The notes beneath the pieces are model-generated. The model had not been told where the DNA came from. It ran no database searches and saw only the letters and a program-made list of their open reading frames with translations. Source: Flavobacterium marginilacus (GTDB taxonomy: Bacteria; Bacteroidota; Bacteroidia; Flavobacteriales; Flavobacteriaceae). From it: DNA of 64,000 nt. The translations under genes and the position numbers were made by a program. Position 1 is the stretch's first letter. Each line of letters opens with the position of its first letter. This document shows positions 28,277 through 36,940 of this stretch, piece by piece. Where the stretch lies: positions 3,410,001-3,474,000 of the forward strand of contig NZ_CP113975.1 in assembly GCF_026870155.1 (NCBI RefSeq), read 5' to 3'.

Positions 28277-30803
28277 GCTGTTTTATATTATGTATAAATG
28301 GCTCTATATATTTTTCCATGAACTCTTTTTCTTTTATGCTTTCCATAACAGAATCAGAAATAAAATAATCATTCCCCGAATACTCAATTTCTGTCGCCAT
28401 AACGGTTCTTCCGTCAATTATAAAAGGAATATAAAATTTAGGTATTTCGTCATTGCTGCTTTCAAAAATCAGAATTCCGTCTTTATTGGTTACTTTACTT
28501 CCATCTTTAGACTCAAAAAACAATGTTTCTATATAACAAACCGCTCCCTTGCTTTCTATAATTTTTTTTAGTTCTTCAGCGTTTTCCCTTGTTACATTAT
28601 TTAAAACAACTCCAAGTTCATCTTCAACAATTTCTTTACTTTTAACCAAAGACTGACCCGTATTTTCTTTTATTACTTTAACAAGATCCAAAAATGATTC
28701 TCCTCTGTTTTTTAGAATAAGATTAACCTTTTCATCAAAACGTATGGAGACATCTCCAGACTCGCCAGCATAATAGTAATGTTTCTTTGAAAATTCTAAA
28801 TGAACGAAATCGAATCCGTTAACTTCTATGCGATTGTTTACAATTGAAAAACCTTTTATCCTTTTAATTACACTGTATTTAAATTTACTTTTCATAAAAT
28901 TATCAATAAAGGAAGTTCGTTTTCGAGTATAATTTAAAAAAGCTTCTTTTACAACATCCCTGTCCGCATACTCTGTTTTTAAATCATCATGGATTTTCAA
29001 ATATGACACATCATCAGTTAAATAGAACTCCCCGCTAAATTCAAATGCGGTAATTTTTGTACCGCTCAGTTCACTATAAGAAAGTACACCATTCTTTAAC
29101 TCTTGCGTATCAAGATTCATTATACTAACATTCTGCTCACGATCATGGTAAAAACATAAAAATAGTTTTTGTCCATTGCTATTTATTTTTATTGCCAACA
29201 CACCATCTCCAAAAGGAAGATTTGATGCTATTTTTTTTAATCCTTTGTTAAAATCAGTATCAGTAAATAGAAATAAACTTCTATTTATATACATATAGTA
29301 ATCCTTACCATCATGAAAAATATTTTTATAATTTCTTTCAACCGGATATAGCAGCGGAATTTTATCTATTGATGTATCTCGAGTTTTTCGAGGTAAATCC
29401 TTCTTTTCTTTGTACCACAATTCATCCAAAGGCATTATAATCTGCTGGAGCATTTTCCTGCCTTTATTCTGATTTTTATAAATCTTGATACTTTCCATCT
29501 CCATCTCGAAAACGTACTTAATTTCAGAAAAATATTCACTCAAAACCTTTTGCATAGGAGCCAGTTTTAAACTTTCTTCTGAAGAAAAAAGAAAAACTTC
29601 CTGATTTTTACTGCTAATTTCATTTTGCTGAAAGAAAGAATTAATTCCTATTGAGCAATCCAGTTTAATACTAAGTTCGCCCAACGCATTAATTACCTCC
29701 TGAACTTTTTCTAAAGAGACTTGTTTAAAATCCTGTCCAACCACAAAAATTCTGCATTTTATATCTGTTTTAGGATGTCTTGCAATAGCAATGGCCGAAG
29801 CATAAGATAAAATCTTAGGGTTTCCCCAATTCTTAAGAGATACATCGATTAACAAAATCCGCTCAAACTTATCTGCTTCCGGCGGAACTTCTCTTTGAAT
29901 ATACAATGCTTCATTATTTGCAATTCGGGACATAAACACATCATCATCATAAGCAAATTCAGAAATAACCAATTTATCAAAATCTCCTTTATTGGTTAAA
30001 TCCGAAATCCCTCCCATTGGCTGTTCACTGGGATGATTATGATGCAGCGGAATATGCAATCCCGACCATAATCTCCTAATAAGACTTCCAACCTGAAACG
30101 TACGGTCATCCTGAATAAGTTCTTCGACAAAATCAGCAGAATCTGACAGATTCTTTTCTTCTAAAATTTCCTCTTCCAGTTTATCTTTCAAGTCCTCATA
30201 CGGCACACCTTCCATCGCATTTAAAATTGACTGTACTTTTGGAAACCTTACTTTCAGCATAGCCAGCGTTCTGAAGTCCTTTATGAAATTAGCTTCATTA
30301 AATTCTTCTTTAACTGATGCTCTTACCAGATGATGCCTGTGATTTTTATATTCATCCAGAATTTTCTCAGCTCTATCAGAAGAAATTCGGTTATGACATT
30401 CCTCAAAAATCGTCTGAAACAGTTTTAATCTTTTTTCTCCGCTTTTATAGTCATCAGGCAAAGCCGAAAGCTGTTTCATAAACCCAATCGCAGCTCCTAA
30501 TCTAAAGGAATGTTCAACGGGAAAAGTTTTGCTTATTTCTCTGCTTTTTGCCCATGTATCGATCATAGCAATAGCCTGATCACTGTCATGATTGGTCGCA
30601 ATTATCGCCAGCAATAAGGTTCCAAACGGCGGAATACTATTTTGAGAAAGATGCTCTAAAATTTCAAAGACAAATTTTTCATAAGCAATAGTCGGTCCAT
30701 TCGGAATTGTAATCGTCTCAAATACGCTGTCCGAAGAAAATATTTGATTGTCCCATTCCCAGAAATAGTCGGCAAATGATTGAAAATATCTTTGAAATTC
30801 CAT
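28266..30803 (-). CDS. vWA-like and propeller-like protein with an L7/L12-like C-terminal domain, MoxR partner
   Basis: 845 residues. About 1-240 is helical. About 315-440 is a vWA-like Rossmann fold with a degenerate metal site (FERILLIDVSLKNWG instead of DxSxS) and later VFLFSSEE. About 440-660 is beta-rich with propeller-like strands (KDYYMYINRSLFLFTD, GQKLFLCFYHDREQNVSIMN). About 685-755 closely resembles the C-terminal domain of ribosomal protein bL12 (VNLILKNRGESFLDLVKVIKE, SKEIVED, NAEELKKIIESKGA). In MoxR-vWA couples the AAA+ ATPase remodels the vWA protein. Domain order is read from sequence; the system assignment is inference. Confidence 0.7.
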   Translation of the reverse strand: MEFQRYFQSFADYFWEWDNQIFSSDSVFETITIPNGPTIAYEKFVFEILEHLSQNSIPPFGTLLLAIIATNHDSDQAIAMIDTWAKSREISKTFPVEHSFRLGAAIGFMKQLSALPDDYKSGEKRLKLFQTIFEECHNRISSDRAEKILDEYKNHRHHLVRASVKEEFNEANFIKDFRTLAMLKVRFPKVQSILNAMEGVPYEDLKDKLEEEILEEKNLSDSADFVEELIQDDRTFQVGSLIRRLWSGLHIPLHHNHPSEQPMGGISDLTNKGDFDKLVISEFAYDDDVFMSRIANNEALYIQREVPPEADKFERILLIDVSLKNWGNPKILSYASAIAIARHPKTDIKCRIFVVGQDFKQVSLEKVQEVINALGELSIKLDCSIGINSFFQQNEISSKNQEVFLFSSEESLKLAPMQKVLSEYFSEIKYVFEMEMESIKIYKNQNKGRKMLQQIIMPLDELWYKEKKDLPRKTRDTSIDKIPLLYPVERNYKNIFHDGKDYYMYINRSLFLFTDTDFNKGLKKIASNLPFGDGVLAIKINSNGQKLFLCFYHDREQNVSIMNLDTQELKNGVLSYSELSGTKITAFEFSGEFYLTDDVSYLKIHDDLKTEYADRDVVKEAFLNYTRKRTSFIDNFMKSKFKYSVIKRIKGFSIVNNRIEVNGFDFVHLEFSKKHYYYAGESGDVSIRFDEKVNLILKNRGESFLDLVKVIKENTGQSLVKSKEIVEDELGVVLNNVTRENAEELKKIIESKGAVCYIETLFFESKDGSKVTNKDGILIFESSNDEIPKFYIPFIIDGRTVMATEIEYSGNDYFISDSVMESIKEKEFMEKYIEPFIHNIKQHGT

Positions 30804-30809
30804 TTTATT

Positions 30810-31508
30810 TTATGAAAAAGTTAAGCGAAATGAACTAATTGACAGTTCTTTAATATTATTTTTAAGTATGGAAGAATAGCTACTGTCCTTGTTCCAGAAT
30901 ATGATATTCTCTTCAAAAGGATTTAATTGTTTCTGAAGTATTTTTGTCAAAACATTCCATTCAAAATCATATCCGGAAGGAATTAAAAAATTGTTATCAA
31001 ACCAATACGAATCACCTTTTAAGGGCAGTAAAGGAGTTCCGATAATCAATACTTTTTTATCGATTACAACCCAGCGCAATGGCTCCAGCCTATATTTTGG
31101 TGCTGTTAAAATATATGACTTCGCTTCCTCATAATCTGTCAATAAAGCATAAGCTTCTTTTACATTTTCTGAAGGCTTTAAAACCATTTTTATTTTTTGA
31201 TCAATACCAAAAAAGTTATGATTAAACTTTGGAAGAGAAACAGGCAAAGCTCTCAAAATGGGTGTCCACAATAATCCAGAAGGAAGTTTTTTTACTGGTA
31301 AAAGTTTATCTTTTTCAAAAAGTAAATTCTCCTTTAACACAAATATTTTTGCATACGGAATCTGCAGTATTTCGGCCGAATTAATTTGTTCGGAAGAAAA
31401 ATCTTTAACCCAGATTGTATTAGTTTCATAAGCTGTTTTAAGGTTTTCCCAATGACGTATTGTGCCTAAAAACTCTTTGTGTTCTTTATTGATTTCTAAA
31501 AAATACAT
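30810..31508 (-). CDS. Accessory protein of the MoxR-vWA operon (bpX5-like), unknown function
   Basis: 232 residues, no signal peptide or membrane helix. Alternating short strands and helices (GLLWTPILRALPVSLPKFN, YRLEPLRWVVIDKKVLIIGTPLLPL, SYWFDNNFLIPSGYDFEW) fit a single compact domain. It is packed between the MoxR gene (1 bp) and the vWA-like gene (6 bp), so it is almost certainly a subunit of the same system. The bpX5 label is a guess from position and style. Confidence 0.6.
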   Translation of the reverse strand: MYFLEINKEHKEFLGTIRHWENLKTAYETNTIWVKDFSSEQINSAEILQIPYAKIFVLKENLLFEKDKLLPVKKLPSGLLWTPILRALPVSLPKFNHNFFGIDQKIKMVLKPSENVKEAYALLTDYEEAKSYILTAPKYRLEPLRWVVIDKKVLIIGTPLLPLKGDSYWFDNNFLIPSGYDFEWNVLTKILQKQLNPFEENIIFWNKDSSYSSILKNNIKELSISSFRLTFS

Positions 31509-31509
31509 A

Positions 31510-32640
31510 TTAAATAGTTTGTAGAATTCTCTGCCACAAAGACTCTATATGATCCTGAATGTATTTTTTCTTTTCTGCGTCTTTAATCCAATCACAGCGC
31601 GTTTGAATATATCTCAGTTTGTCTTTAATCACATTTTGTTCCTCAAAAGAAAGATTCTCATCCTGCCATTTTTCGGTTAAAAAATAGACTTCTTTCATCA
31701 CACTTTCTGAGTCAGGCGTTTTATTGTACAAGGCCTGCGGATGTGCTGATTCAGAATTATCTTTCTCAATAATTTTATTAATTATTCCTTCTAATATCTC
31801 AATTTGTTCCTCATTGTCCCAGATATATTTCAGCACCCAAAAATCAGATACAATCGCTTCATTTCTGCCGCACATTAATGCACTGGCAGCGATAAGATTC
31901 TGAAGTTTTACGGCACGTCTGTCCGATACTTTTATTCCTGTATTTCTAAGACTGTGAATTATATCTACATATTCATTTCGTACAGCAGTCAAATCAATTT
32001 TACGGCAAAGCTGCTGCAGATCACGAACCTCATCAGCCGAAATTGTCGGTGTTTCTTTTGAATCCGCACTTTCTAATTTCCATCCTGCTAATAATACCTG
32101 ATGAAGTAAATCTGGTTCTACATAGTCACATTTTATACGAATTAAGAAACGGTCTAATAATGCGTTCAATGCTTCATCTTCCGGCAAAACGTTACTTGCA
32201 CCAACAAACATAAGTGCTGGCAATTTTTTAGTTTCTTTACCGCGACGAAATATTTTTTCGTTAAGTGCCATCAGCAAACTGTTCAAAATTGCCGAGTTAG
32301 CATTGAAAATCTCATCAAGGAAAACCATTGAAGCTTCTGGCATCATACCTTCTGTATTTGTTATTAGTTCGCCTTCTTTAAGTTTGCGAATATCAAAAGG
32401 TCCAAAAATTTCATTTGGTTCTGTAAAACGGGTTAAAAGATATTCGAAGTTCTTATCTCCTTCAATTCCTTTGGACAATGATCTGATAATCGCACTTTTT
32501 GCGGTTCCCGGAGGCCCAAGCAAAAAAGCATTTTCTCTTGCCAATAAGCCAATCCCCAACAGATCAATAATTTCATTTTTTCCAACAAAAGTTTCTTTTA
32601 TATGCTTTAAAACAGCATTTAATTTATCGGTAGCATTCAT
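31510..32640 (-). CDS. MoxR family AAA+ ATPase
   Basis: 376 residues. Walker A LGPPGTAKSAIIR (about 40-52), the MoxR motif EPNEIFGPFDIRKLKEGELI, Walker B SMVFLDEIFNANSAILNSLL (about 103-122), sensor-1 VGASNVLPEDEALNALLDRF and sensor-2 SDRRAVKLQNL. This is the RavA/MoxR type that assembles as a hexamer and acts as a chaperone on vWA proteins. Its partner is encoded two genes downstream. The ATPase is expected to be the energy-using switch of the operon. Confidence 0.92.
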   Translation of the reverse strand: MNATDKLNAVLKHIKETFVGKNEIIDLLGIGLLARENAFLLGPPGTAKSAIIRSLSKGIEGDKNFEYLLTRFTEPNEIFGPFDIRKLKEGELITNTEGMMPEASMVFLDEIFNANSAILNSLLMALNEKIFRRGKETKKLPALMFVGASNVLPEDEALNALLDRFLIRIKCDYVEPDLLHQVLLAGWKLESADSKETPTISADEVRDLQQLCRKIDLTAVRNEYVDIIHSLRNTGIKVSDRRAVKLQNLIAASALMCGRNEAIVSDFWVLKYIWDNEEQIEILEGIINKIIEKDNSESAHPQALYNKTPDSESVMKEVYFLTEKWQDENLSFEEQNVIKDKLRYIQTRCDWIKDAEKKKYIQDHIESLWQRILQTI

Positions 32641-32674
32641 TTATTTACTTCTAATTTTTATTCGTTTAATTAAT

Positions 32675-33301
32675 TTACAGCTGGGACCAGAATATTTTTT
32701 TATAATCTCCAAATCCTATTTCTAATTGCTTTTTGATGAAATCAGATTGAGCAGATTTCACAGCTTTTCTATGTACAATACGATCAATATAAAGCTGCCG
32801 CAGACATTCATTTACCGAAACAATATCGTAGTTTATACTTTCAGTATCAATATCAAATCCAATAGCGGAATAATGAAACTGAATTAAATGTTTTTCTAAA
32901 ATAGGAATCACTAAATCCTCTGGGTCTATTCTTTTCATTTCAGCAGTAATCTGTGGCAAAAAACGCAGACATAGATCAGCGGAAATAATTGCCGAAGCAT
33001 CCTGCTGTCCTTTCCATTCTGGCAAAAGCAGTTCCAAATCACTTATTTTATGTGCTCTGTTCAATAATAGCTGGGCAGCTAAATATACCGTTTTGGCAGC
33101 CCACAAAGCAGCCTCTTGATTAAAAGCCGGTACGATTCCAGGGTATTCTAAAATTTCCCTGTCATATTCCGTTTCTAAAAACAAAATAGTTTCTGTTTCT
33201 TCTTTTTTTGAAATAGTAATTAATTTATCATACAAAATAACCTGTTCGATAGTTCTAAGATGATAAATGGTATCTAAAAAAGGTATTTTCGTTTCATTCA
33301 T
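32675..33301 (-). CDS. First protein of the MoxR-vWA operon, bpX4-like helical protein
   Basis: 208 residues, predominantly helical (FNQEAALWAAKTVYLAAQLLLNRAHK, SADLCLRFLPQITAEMKRI). No catalytic motif, signal peptide or membrane segment. It leads the five-gene operon 35 bp before MoxR. By position it corresponds to the bpX4-type component of MoxR-vWA-beta-propeller systems, an assignment I cannot confirm from sequence alone. Confidence 0.6.
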   Translation of the reverse strand: MNETKIPFLDTIYHLRTIEQVILYDKLITISKKEETETILFLETEYDREILEYPGIVPAFNQEAALWAAKTVYLAAQLLLNRAHKISDLELLLPEWKGQQDASAIISADLCLRFLPQITAEMKRIDPEDLVIPILEKHLIQFHYSAIGFDIDTESINYDIVSVNECLRQLYIDRIVHRKAVKSAQSDFIKKQLEIGFGDYKKIFWSQL

Positions 33302-33460
33302 AATTCTAAATTATGCTTCTTTCTATTAAAAATTTATTTATTAGAGAAAACCCTTTAATAAACATATTCCTGCTAAACTGCTTAATAGCAAATATATCAT
33401 TAAATCTGGCATTTGCTGAAAATTATATAATTAAAAAAGCTGTATTCTCTAATGAAAATA

Positions 33461-33491
33461 GAAACTGCAGATACCAAATAACTGCAGTTTC
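33461..33491. repeat. Perfect 10-bp inverted repeat upstream of the MoxR operon
   Basis: GAAACTGCAG (33461-33470) and CTGCAGTTTC (33482-33491) with an 11-nt A-rich loop. It sits in the 238-bp gap between the MoxR operon start and the exonuclease stop, about 160 bp before the operon start. No T tract follows on the minus strand, so an operator or leader structure is as likely as a terminator. Confidence 0.5.
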
Positions 33492-33539
33492 CTTCTATAG
33501 CTCTCTTAATCGGCAGCAGCTATTTTCTTTTAAAAAATT

Positions 33540-34085
33540 CTAGTTTTTCAGACACCAATGCAAAATTTTAGCGATGTTTTTTGCATCGTCAATGCCTCTA
33601 TGATGAGTCCCTTCTAACGGAATAGTAAGCAAATGCAGAGCACCGTTCATTCCAGTTGGTTTTACTAACCCAAACTTTTCTTTAAAAAGCTCTTTTACAT
33701 TAATATGCTCTGCTCCCATCGGATAAGGAACTCCAAACAATTTACACTGTTTTGTAAGCATATTCAAATCGTACTGGCCGTAACTAGCCCAAGTGTACAA
33801 ATCCGGATTGTACTCATCAATCAGCTGATTGACGGCATCTTCGAAACTAACTCCGTTTTTATCCAGTAAATCCTGGGTAATTGTGGTCAGTTCGGTACAA
33901 AAGGAACTCACCGCTGAACGCTGCGGTTTTATCAATATTCCTTTATTCTTAGAAATTGCGCCGGTTTCTGTATCCAGAACGGCCAAGCCAATTTCAATAA
34001 TTTCGTTTTGCTGGCCCTGCGGAACTGTGCCCTGCCAGCATGTGGCTTCTAAATCGATAATAATAATTTTATCTGTAGTTTTCAT
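33540..34085 (-). CDS. DEDDh 3'-5' exonuclease (DnaQ/RNase T superfamily)
   Basis: 181 residues. DEDDh residues are visible: IIDLEATCW (Asp and Glu, residues 10-12), ASYGQYDLNML (second-motif Asp, about residue 107) and THHRGIDDAKNIAK (His and Asp, about residues 163-168). Close relatives include ERI1-type RNA exonucleases. It follows the metallophosphoesterase gene by 21 bp under operator A, which places it in the RNA-repair regulon. A paralogue lies at 36203. Expected role: trimming 3' ends of damaged RNA; substrate inferred from context. Confidence 0.88.
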   Translation of the reverse strand: MKTTDKIIIIDLEATCWQGTVPQGQQNEIIEIGLAVLDTETGAISKNKGILIKPQRSAVSSFCTELTTITQDLLDKNGVSFEDAVNQLIDEYNPDLYTWASYGQYDLNMLTKQCKLFGVPYPMGAEHINVKELFKEKFGLVKPTGMNGALHLLTIPLEGTHHRGIDDAKNIAKILHWCLKN

Positions 34086-34106
34086 TTTTTCTAATTTTTA
34101 AAAAAT

Positions 34107-34673
34107 TTACAATTCTCTGTCTCCAAAAGGAGCTTTCCAGTCTTTCTTCAAAATGAGTTCTTTCACTTCATTATAAGAAAGCGGTCCATAATTATGACAG
34201 TCAACCCCAACATCAAAAGAGCGGGAAGTTTCGTCATTAAACAAATGGCCGTGAGAGTGGCCGTATAAATGCCAAGTACCTCTAAAAGAACTTCTCCAGG
34301 CTTTCATTGCGTAGTGAAATAGGATTATTTTTTGTCTTCCGTTTGAAGCGTCTTCATCGGTAACACTTAATTCGTAGTAATCCTTAATCCATTCAAATCG
34401 TTTCGCATAACTCAGTGCTGATTTATCGTGATTGCCTTTCACCAGGAAAATTGAACCATTTAACTGGTCCAAAATTTCTTTTGTCCGTTCTGGTCTCGCC
34501 AGCGAAATATCCCCTAAGTGATAGACAATATCCCGCGGACTCACCTTTTCATTCCATCGTTTAATGAGTTCCGCATCCATTTCTTCTACCGAAGCAAACG
34601 GCCGTTCACTAAACCTGATTATATTCGTATGACCAAAATGATGATCAGACGTAAAAAATATATTTTGATTCAT
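34107..34673 (-). CDS. Calcineurin-like metallophosphoesterase
   Basis: 188 residues. Metal motifs: FTSDHHFGHTNI (residues 7-18), VYHLGDISLARPE, LVKGNHDKSA, ILFHYAMKAW and LYGHSHGH. The protein is the small bacterial MPE type that often hydrolyses phosphodiesters or phosphomonoesters. It is the first gene after operator A and precedes the DEDDh exonuclease, suggesting end-processing of RNA; the substrate is unknown. Confidence 0.88.
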   Translation of the reverse strand: MNQNIFFTSDHHFGHTNIIRFSERPFASVEEMDAELIKRWNEKVSPRDIVYHLGDISLARPERTKEILDQLNGSIFLVKGNHDKSALSYAKRFEWIKDYYELSVTDEDASNGRQKIILFHYAMKAWRSSFRGTWHLYGHSHGHLFNDETSRSFDVGVDCHNYGPLSYNEVKELILKKDWKAPFGDREL

Positions 34674-34745
34674 TTTTTAATTTTTTAAACTGAAACCATT
34701 CTTTACACAAATGATTTCTCTTATTCTTTTCTTTAAATTCATAAT

Positions 34746-34788
34746 CAAATATTCAAATTACACTGCGCAATTATTTTGCGCAGTGTAA
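34746..34788 (-). promoter_or_regulatory. RNA-repair operator A: palindrome plus -7 box
   Basis: Thirteen-base arms TTACACTGCGCAA and its complement (34758-34770, 34776-34788) around TTATT. Reading the minus strand, exactly 8 nt after the core palindrome comes AATATTTG (complement of 34746-34753), the -7 box position. It drives the metallophosphoesterase and exonuclease genes, with an implied leader of about 65 nt. Longest palindrome of the five. Confidence 0.85.
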
Positions 34789-34792
34789 AAAA

Positions 34793-35578
34793 TTAATTGA
34801 TCCATTCAATTACAGCCGACAAATAAGCTTGTCTGACTTCTTCAAACCTTGTTATGTTCGGAATATGATTCACTTCTAATAAATATTTAGAGCCGTCTTT
34901 TGCCACGATGTAATCATTTCCAATCATATCCATTTTCAAAGCTTCTTTAATATGAAGTGTATCAGTAAGCAGATCATCATCTACAGGCATAAAACCTGCA
35001 TTATCAGGATGAATCGATTTCAGCCAATCGTCTCCTTCTAACTTAATCTGCCAGTAGATATCTCCTATCATCATAATCCGAACGGCTTCGCCTTCATAAT
35101 ACGGTTCAATGGTAGCGGTAAACTCACTTTCCCACTCTCCTGTAAAACGATGTTTATTTTCACCGCAATGCCAGTTGCCCCATTTTGCAACTGTATCATT
35201 CGCAGTACTTACAGAAGCCCCGGCACTTACAAAACCTCTCGGTGCGCTAAACCTTGACAGAGATAAAGCTTTTACCAGACAAGGAATCTTAAATCGGCAG
35301 TCCAGCATAGCAGAAGCTTTAGGATAACAATCTCCATTCCAAATGGCAAGACCTGAAATAAAATCAAAATCATTATCGTAAATTCCGTAGTAAACCACTT
35401 TATCTACAGGCAGCATTCCAATTCCATTCGATTTTTCCATGTACAAAACGGCATCTTTAACCACAATTTTTGGTATTGACTGGTGCCAGATAATATGACC
35501 GGAATATTGCGCTTTTATGCTATCATATTCTTCCTGTTCAATTCCTACAAGGGCTATACGGTTGTATTTTTGTTTCAT
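34793..35578 (-). CDS. ATP-grasp-like protein associated with RNA repair
   Basis: 261 residues. The C-terminal half has ATP-grasp features: AVRIMMIGDIYWQIKLEG, then HIKEALKMDMIGNDYIVAKDG and KYLLEVNHIPNIT with the Mg-binding Glu and Asn (about 238-250). The middle GFVSAGASVSTANDTVAKWGNW may be the nucleotide-binding loop. ATP-grasp enzymes join carboxylates to amines or, in some RNA-repair clusters, are proposed ligases. It follows the ligase-like gene by 36 bp, ends the exonuclease-ligase-ATP-grasp operon, and precedes operator A. Confidence 0.7.
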   Translation of the reverse strand: MKQKYNRIALVGIEQEEYDSIKAQYSGHIIWHQSIPKIVVKDAVLYMEKSNGIGMLPVDKVVYYGIYDNDFDFISGLAIWNGDCYPKASAMLDCRFKIPCLVKALSLSRFSAPRGFVSAGASVSTANDTVAKWGNWHCGENKHRFTGEWESEFTATIEPYYEGEAVRIMMIGDIYWQIKLEGDDWLKSIHPDNAGFMPVDDDLLTDTLHIKEALKMDMIGNDYIVAKDGSKYLLEVNHIPNITRFEEVRQAYLSAVIEWIN

Positions 35579-35614
35579 CGTTATTAAATTTTAAATGTTA
35601 CTTGTATTTATTTT

Positions 35615-36184
35615 TTATACTGCTTCAAGTTTCAGGCGTTTAATTCCAAAATCTGTTTTTCTCAATTTACACATCCTTCCATCTGAAACGTGGTGGAAAA
35701 CAATTCCTTCAATATCATTTTCTGATAAAAATGTTTCCAAATCATCAAATTCAAGACTTACAAAATCAAGGATTTCACTGCCGTGTTTTACCAAAGTATG
35801 TTTGTCAAACTTTTCAGGATTTCCCTGTACTTTGGGGCCGCACAATTCGTAGGTTCCGTCTGTTTTATTTTCTAAACGATCGAAAGCTTCAAAGAAATGT
35901 TTGTCTTCCGATTTTGAACGGTCACATTTTAACCAGTGCGGGTGATGCCCTGAAATTGGATCTGCTTCCTGACACGGAATCGCTCCTGCCGGAATCGTCC
36001 TTCCTTTTTTAGCATCGAATCTTTTAAATATTTCTCTGCCAATAATGGCTGCAGATGTACCGTCAAATTTTCTGGTCGCAATGGCTTGTCCATCAAAAAC
36101 CCAATTGTTTTCTATATTGATTTTATTAATTACCCTTCCTAAATCAGCAGGGTTTTTAGCAAATAATGTACTTATCTTTTTCAT
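35615..36184 (-). CDS. Compact RNA ligase-like nucleotidyltransferase (DUF5565/Rnl5-like)
   Basis: 189 residues, only a nucleotidyltransferase domain. Motif I ATRKFDGTSAA carries the candidate adenylated Lys (about residue 39) in KxDG. Motif III-like DGTYELCGPKVQGNP, motif IV DIEGIVFHH (about 150) and motif V CKLRKTDFG (about 172-180) complete the set. Length and motifs fit small RNA ligases of the Rnl5/DUF5565 type. It would seal or adenylylate RNA 5'-phosphate ends. It sits between a DEDDh exonuclease and an ATP-grasp-like gene. Confidence 0.8.
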   Translation of the reverse strand: MKKISTLFAKNPADLGRVINKINIENNWVFDGQAIATRKFDGTSAAIIGREIFKRFDAKKGRTIPAGAIPCQEADPISGHHPHWLKCDRSKSEDKHFFEAFDRLENKTDGTYELCGPKVQGNPEKFDKHTLVKHGSEILDFVSLEFDDLETFLSENDIEGIVFHHVSDGRMCKLRKTDFGIKRLKLEAV

Positions 36185-36202
36185 TGTTTATTTTTTTAAT
36201 TG

Positions 36203-36751
36203 TTATCTCTGTAAAACTTTATACAGTAATTTGGCTGCATTATAAGCATCATCGGCTCCATTATGATTCTTTCCTTCAAAAGATTCTCCTATTAGCTCTA
36301 GTTCTTTCAATAATCCTTGAGGTTTCTCCTGAAGGTAAACTAAATTAAAAAGTGTCTTTATATTCAAATAGTCATTTCTAAATGGGTTTTCAATTGCTTT
36401 TGCTTTACATTCTTGTTCTAATATTTCTTGATCAAAATCGCCATAACCTGCAAATGTTCTATACTTTGCCGAATACTTGGAATTAATTTTCTTTAATGCT
36501 TTCTCAAGAGAAGTTCCTTCTATCCGTAGTTTTTCATTTGTAATTCCTGTTAATTGGCTACAAAAAGAAGAAACTTGAGAAACTTCCGGTTTGATATAAA
36601 AACTTTGTTTATTTTCAATTTTTCCCGACGATAAGATTAACTTACATACTCCTATTTCGATAATTTCTCTCTGATTTGAAAGTGTTTCCTCCTTAGTTTC
36701 CCAACAAGTTGCTTCAATATCAATCACTATAATTTTATCATATAACACCAT
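36203..36751 (-). CDS. DEDDh 3'-5' exonuclease (DnaQ/RNase T superfamily), second paralogue
   Basis: 182 residues. DEDDh residues: VIDIEATCW (residues 10-15), GYGDFDQEIL (about 106) and KNHNGADDAYNAAKLL (about 160-168). It shares the CSQLTGIT-type block with the paralogue at 33540, so the two arose by duplication. It heads the exonuclease-ligase-ATP-grasp operon and lies 96 bp downstream of two tRNA genes with no clear terminator between. Confidence 0.88.
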   Translation of the reverse strand: MVLYDKIIVIDIEATCWETKEETLSNQREIIEIGVCKLILSSGKIENKQSFYIKPEVSQVSSFCSQLTGITNEKLRIEGTSLEKALKKINSKYSAKYRTFAGYGDFDQEILEQECKAKAIENPFRNDYLNIKTLFNLVYLQEKPQGLLKELELIGESFEGKNHNGADDAYNAAKLLYKVLQR

Positions 36752-36847
36752 GATTTCTAAATTTTTATCTTTTTCAATTAAACTTCTTTTGAAGCGGCTA
36801 ATATTCTAAGTCACTAAGTTTTTTATACTTTGAAGCTTTGCACAAAG

Positions 36848-36920
36848 CGGCTCATACGGGAGTCGAACCCGTTTCTCCCGAGAGACAGTCGGGAAGGTTA
36901 GCCAGTAACCCCAATGAGCC
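36848..36920 (-). tRNA. Atypical tRNA-Asp-like gene (anticodon GTC)
   Basis: Perfect acceptor stem GGCTCAT/ATGAGCC, discriminator G73 (as in tRNA-Asp), anticodon stem CCCGA/TCGGG with loop CTGTCTC giving anticodon GTC, and a perfect T arm with TTCGACT. It is odd in having three rather than two bases before the D stem, a 7-nt D loop ACTGGCT, two bases after the D stem, and T instead of A at position 37. CCA is not encoded. It could be a divergent tRNA, a decoy, or a decaying gene. Confidence 0.65.
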
Positions 36921-36940
36921 AGTTCCTTCTAGAGAACAAG

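Noticed and set aside
33313..33543. 76-codon plus-strand frame in the gap before the MoxR operon
   Set aside because: Overlaps the hairpin and the end of the exonuclease gene; no family resemblance and poor coding character.
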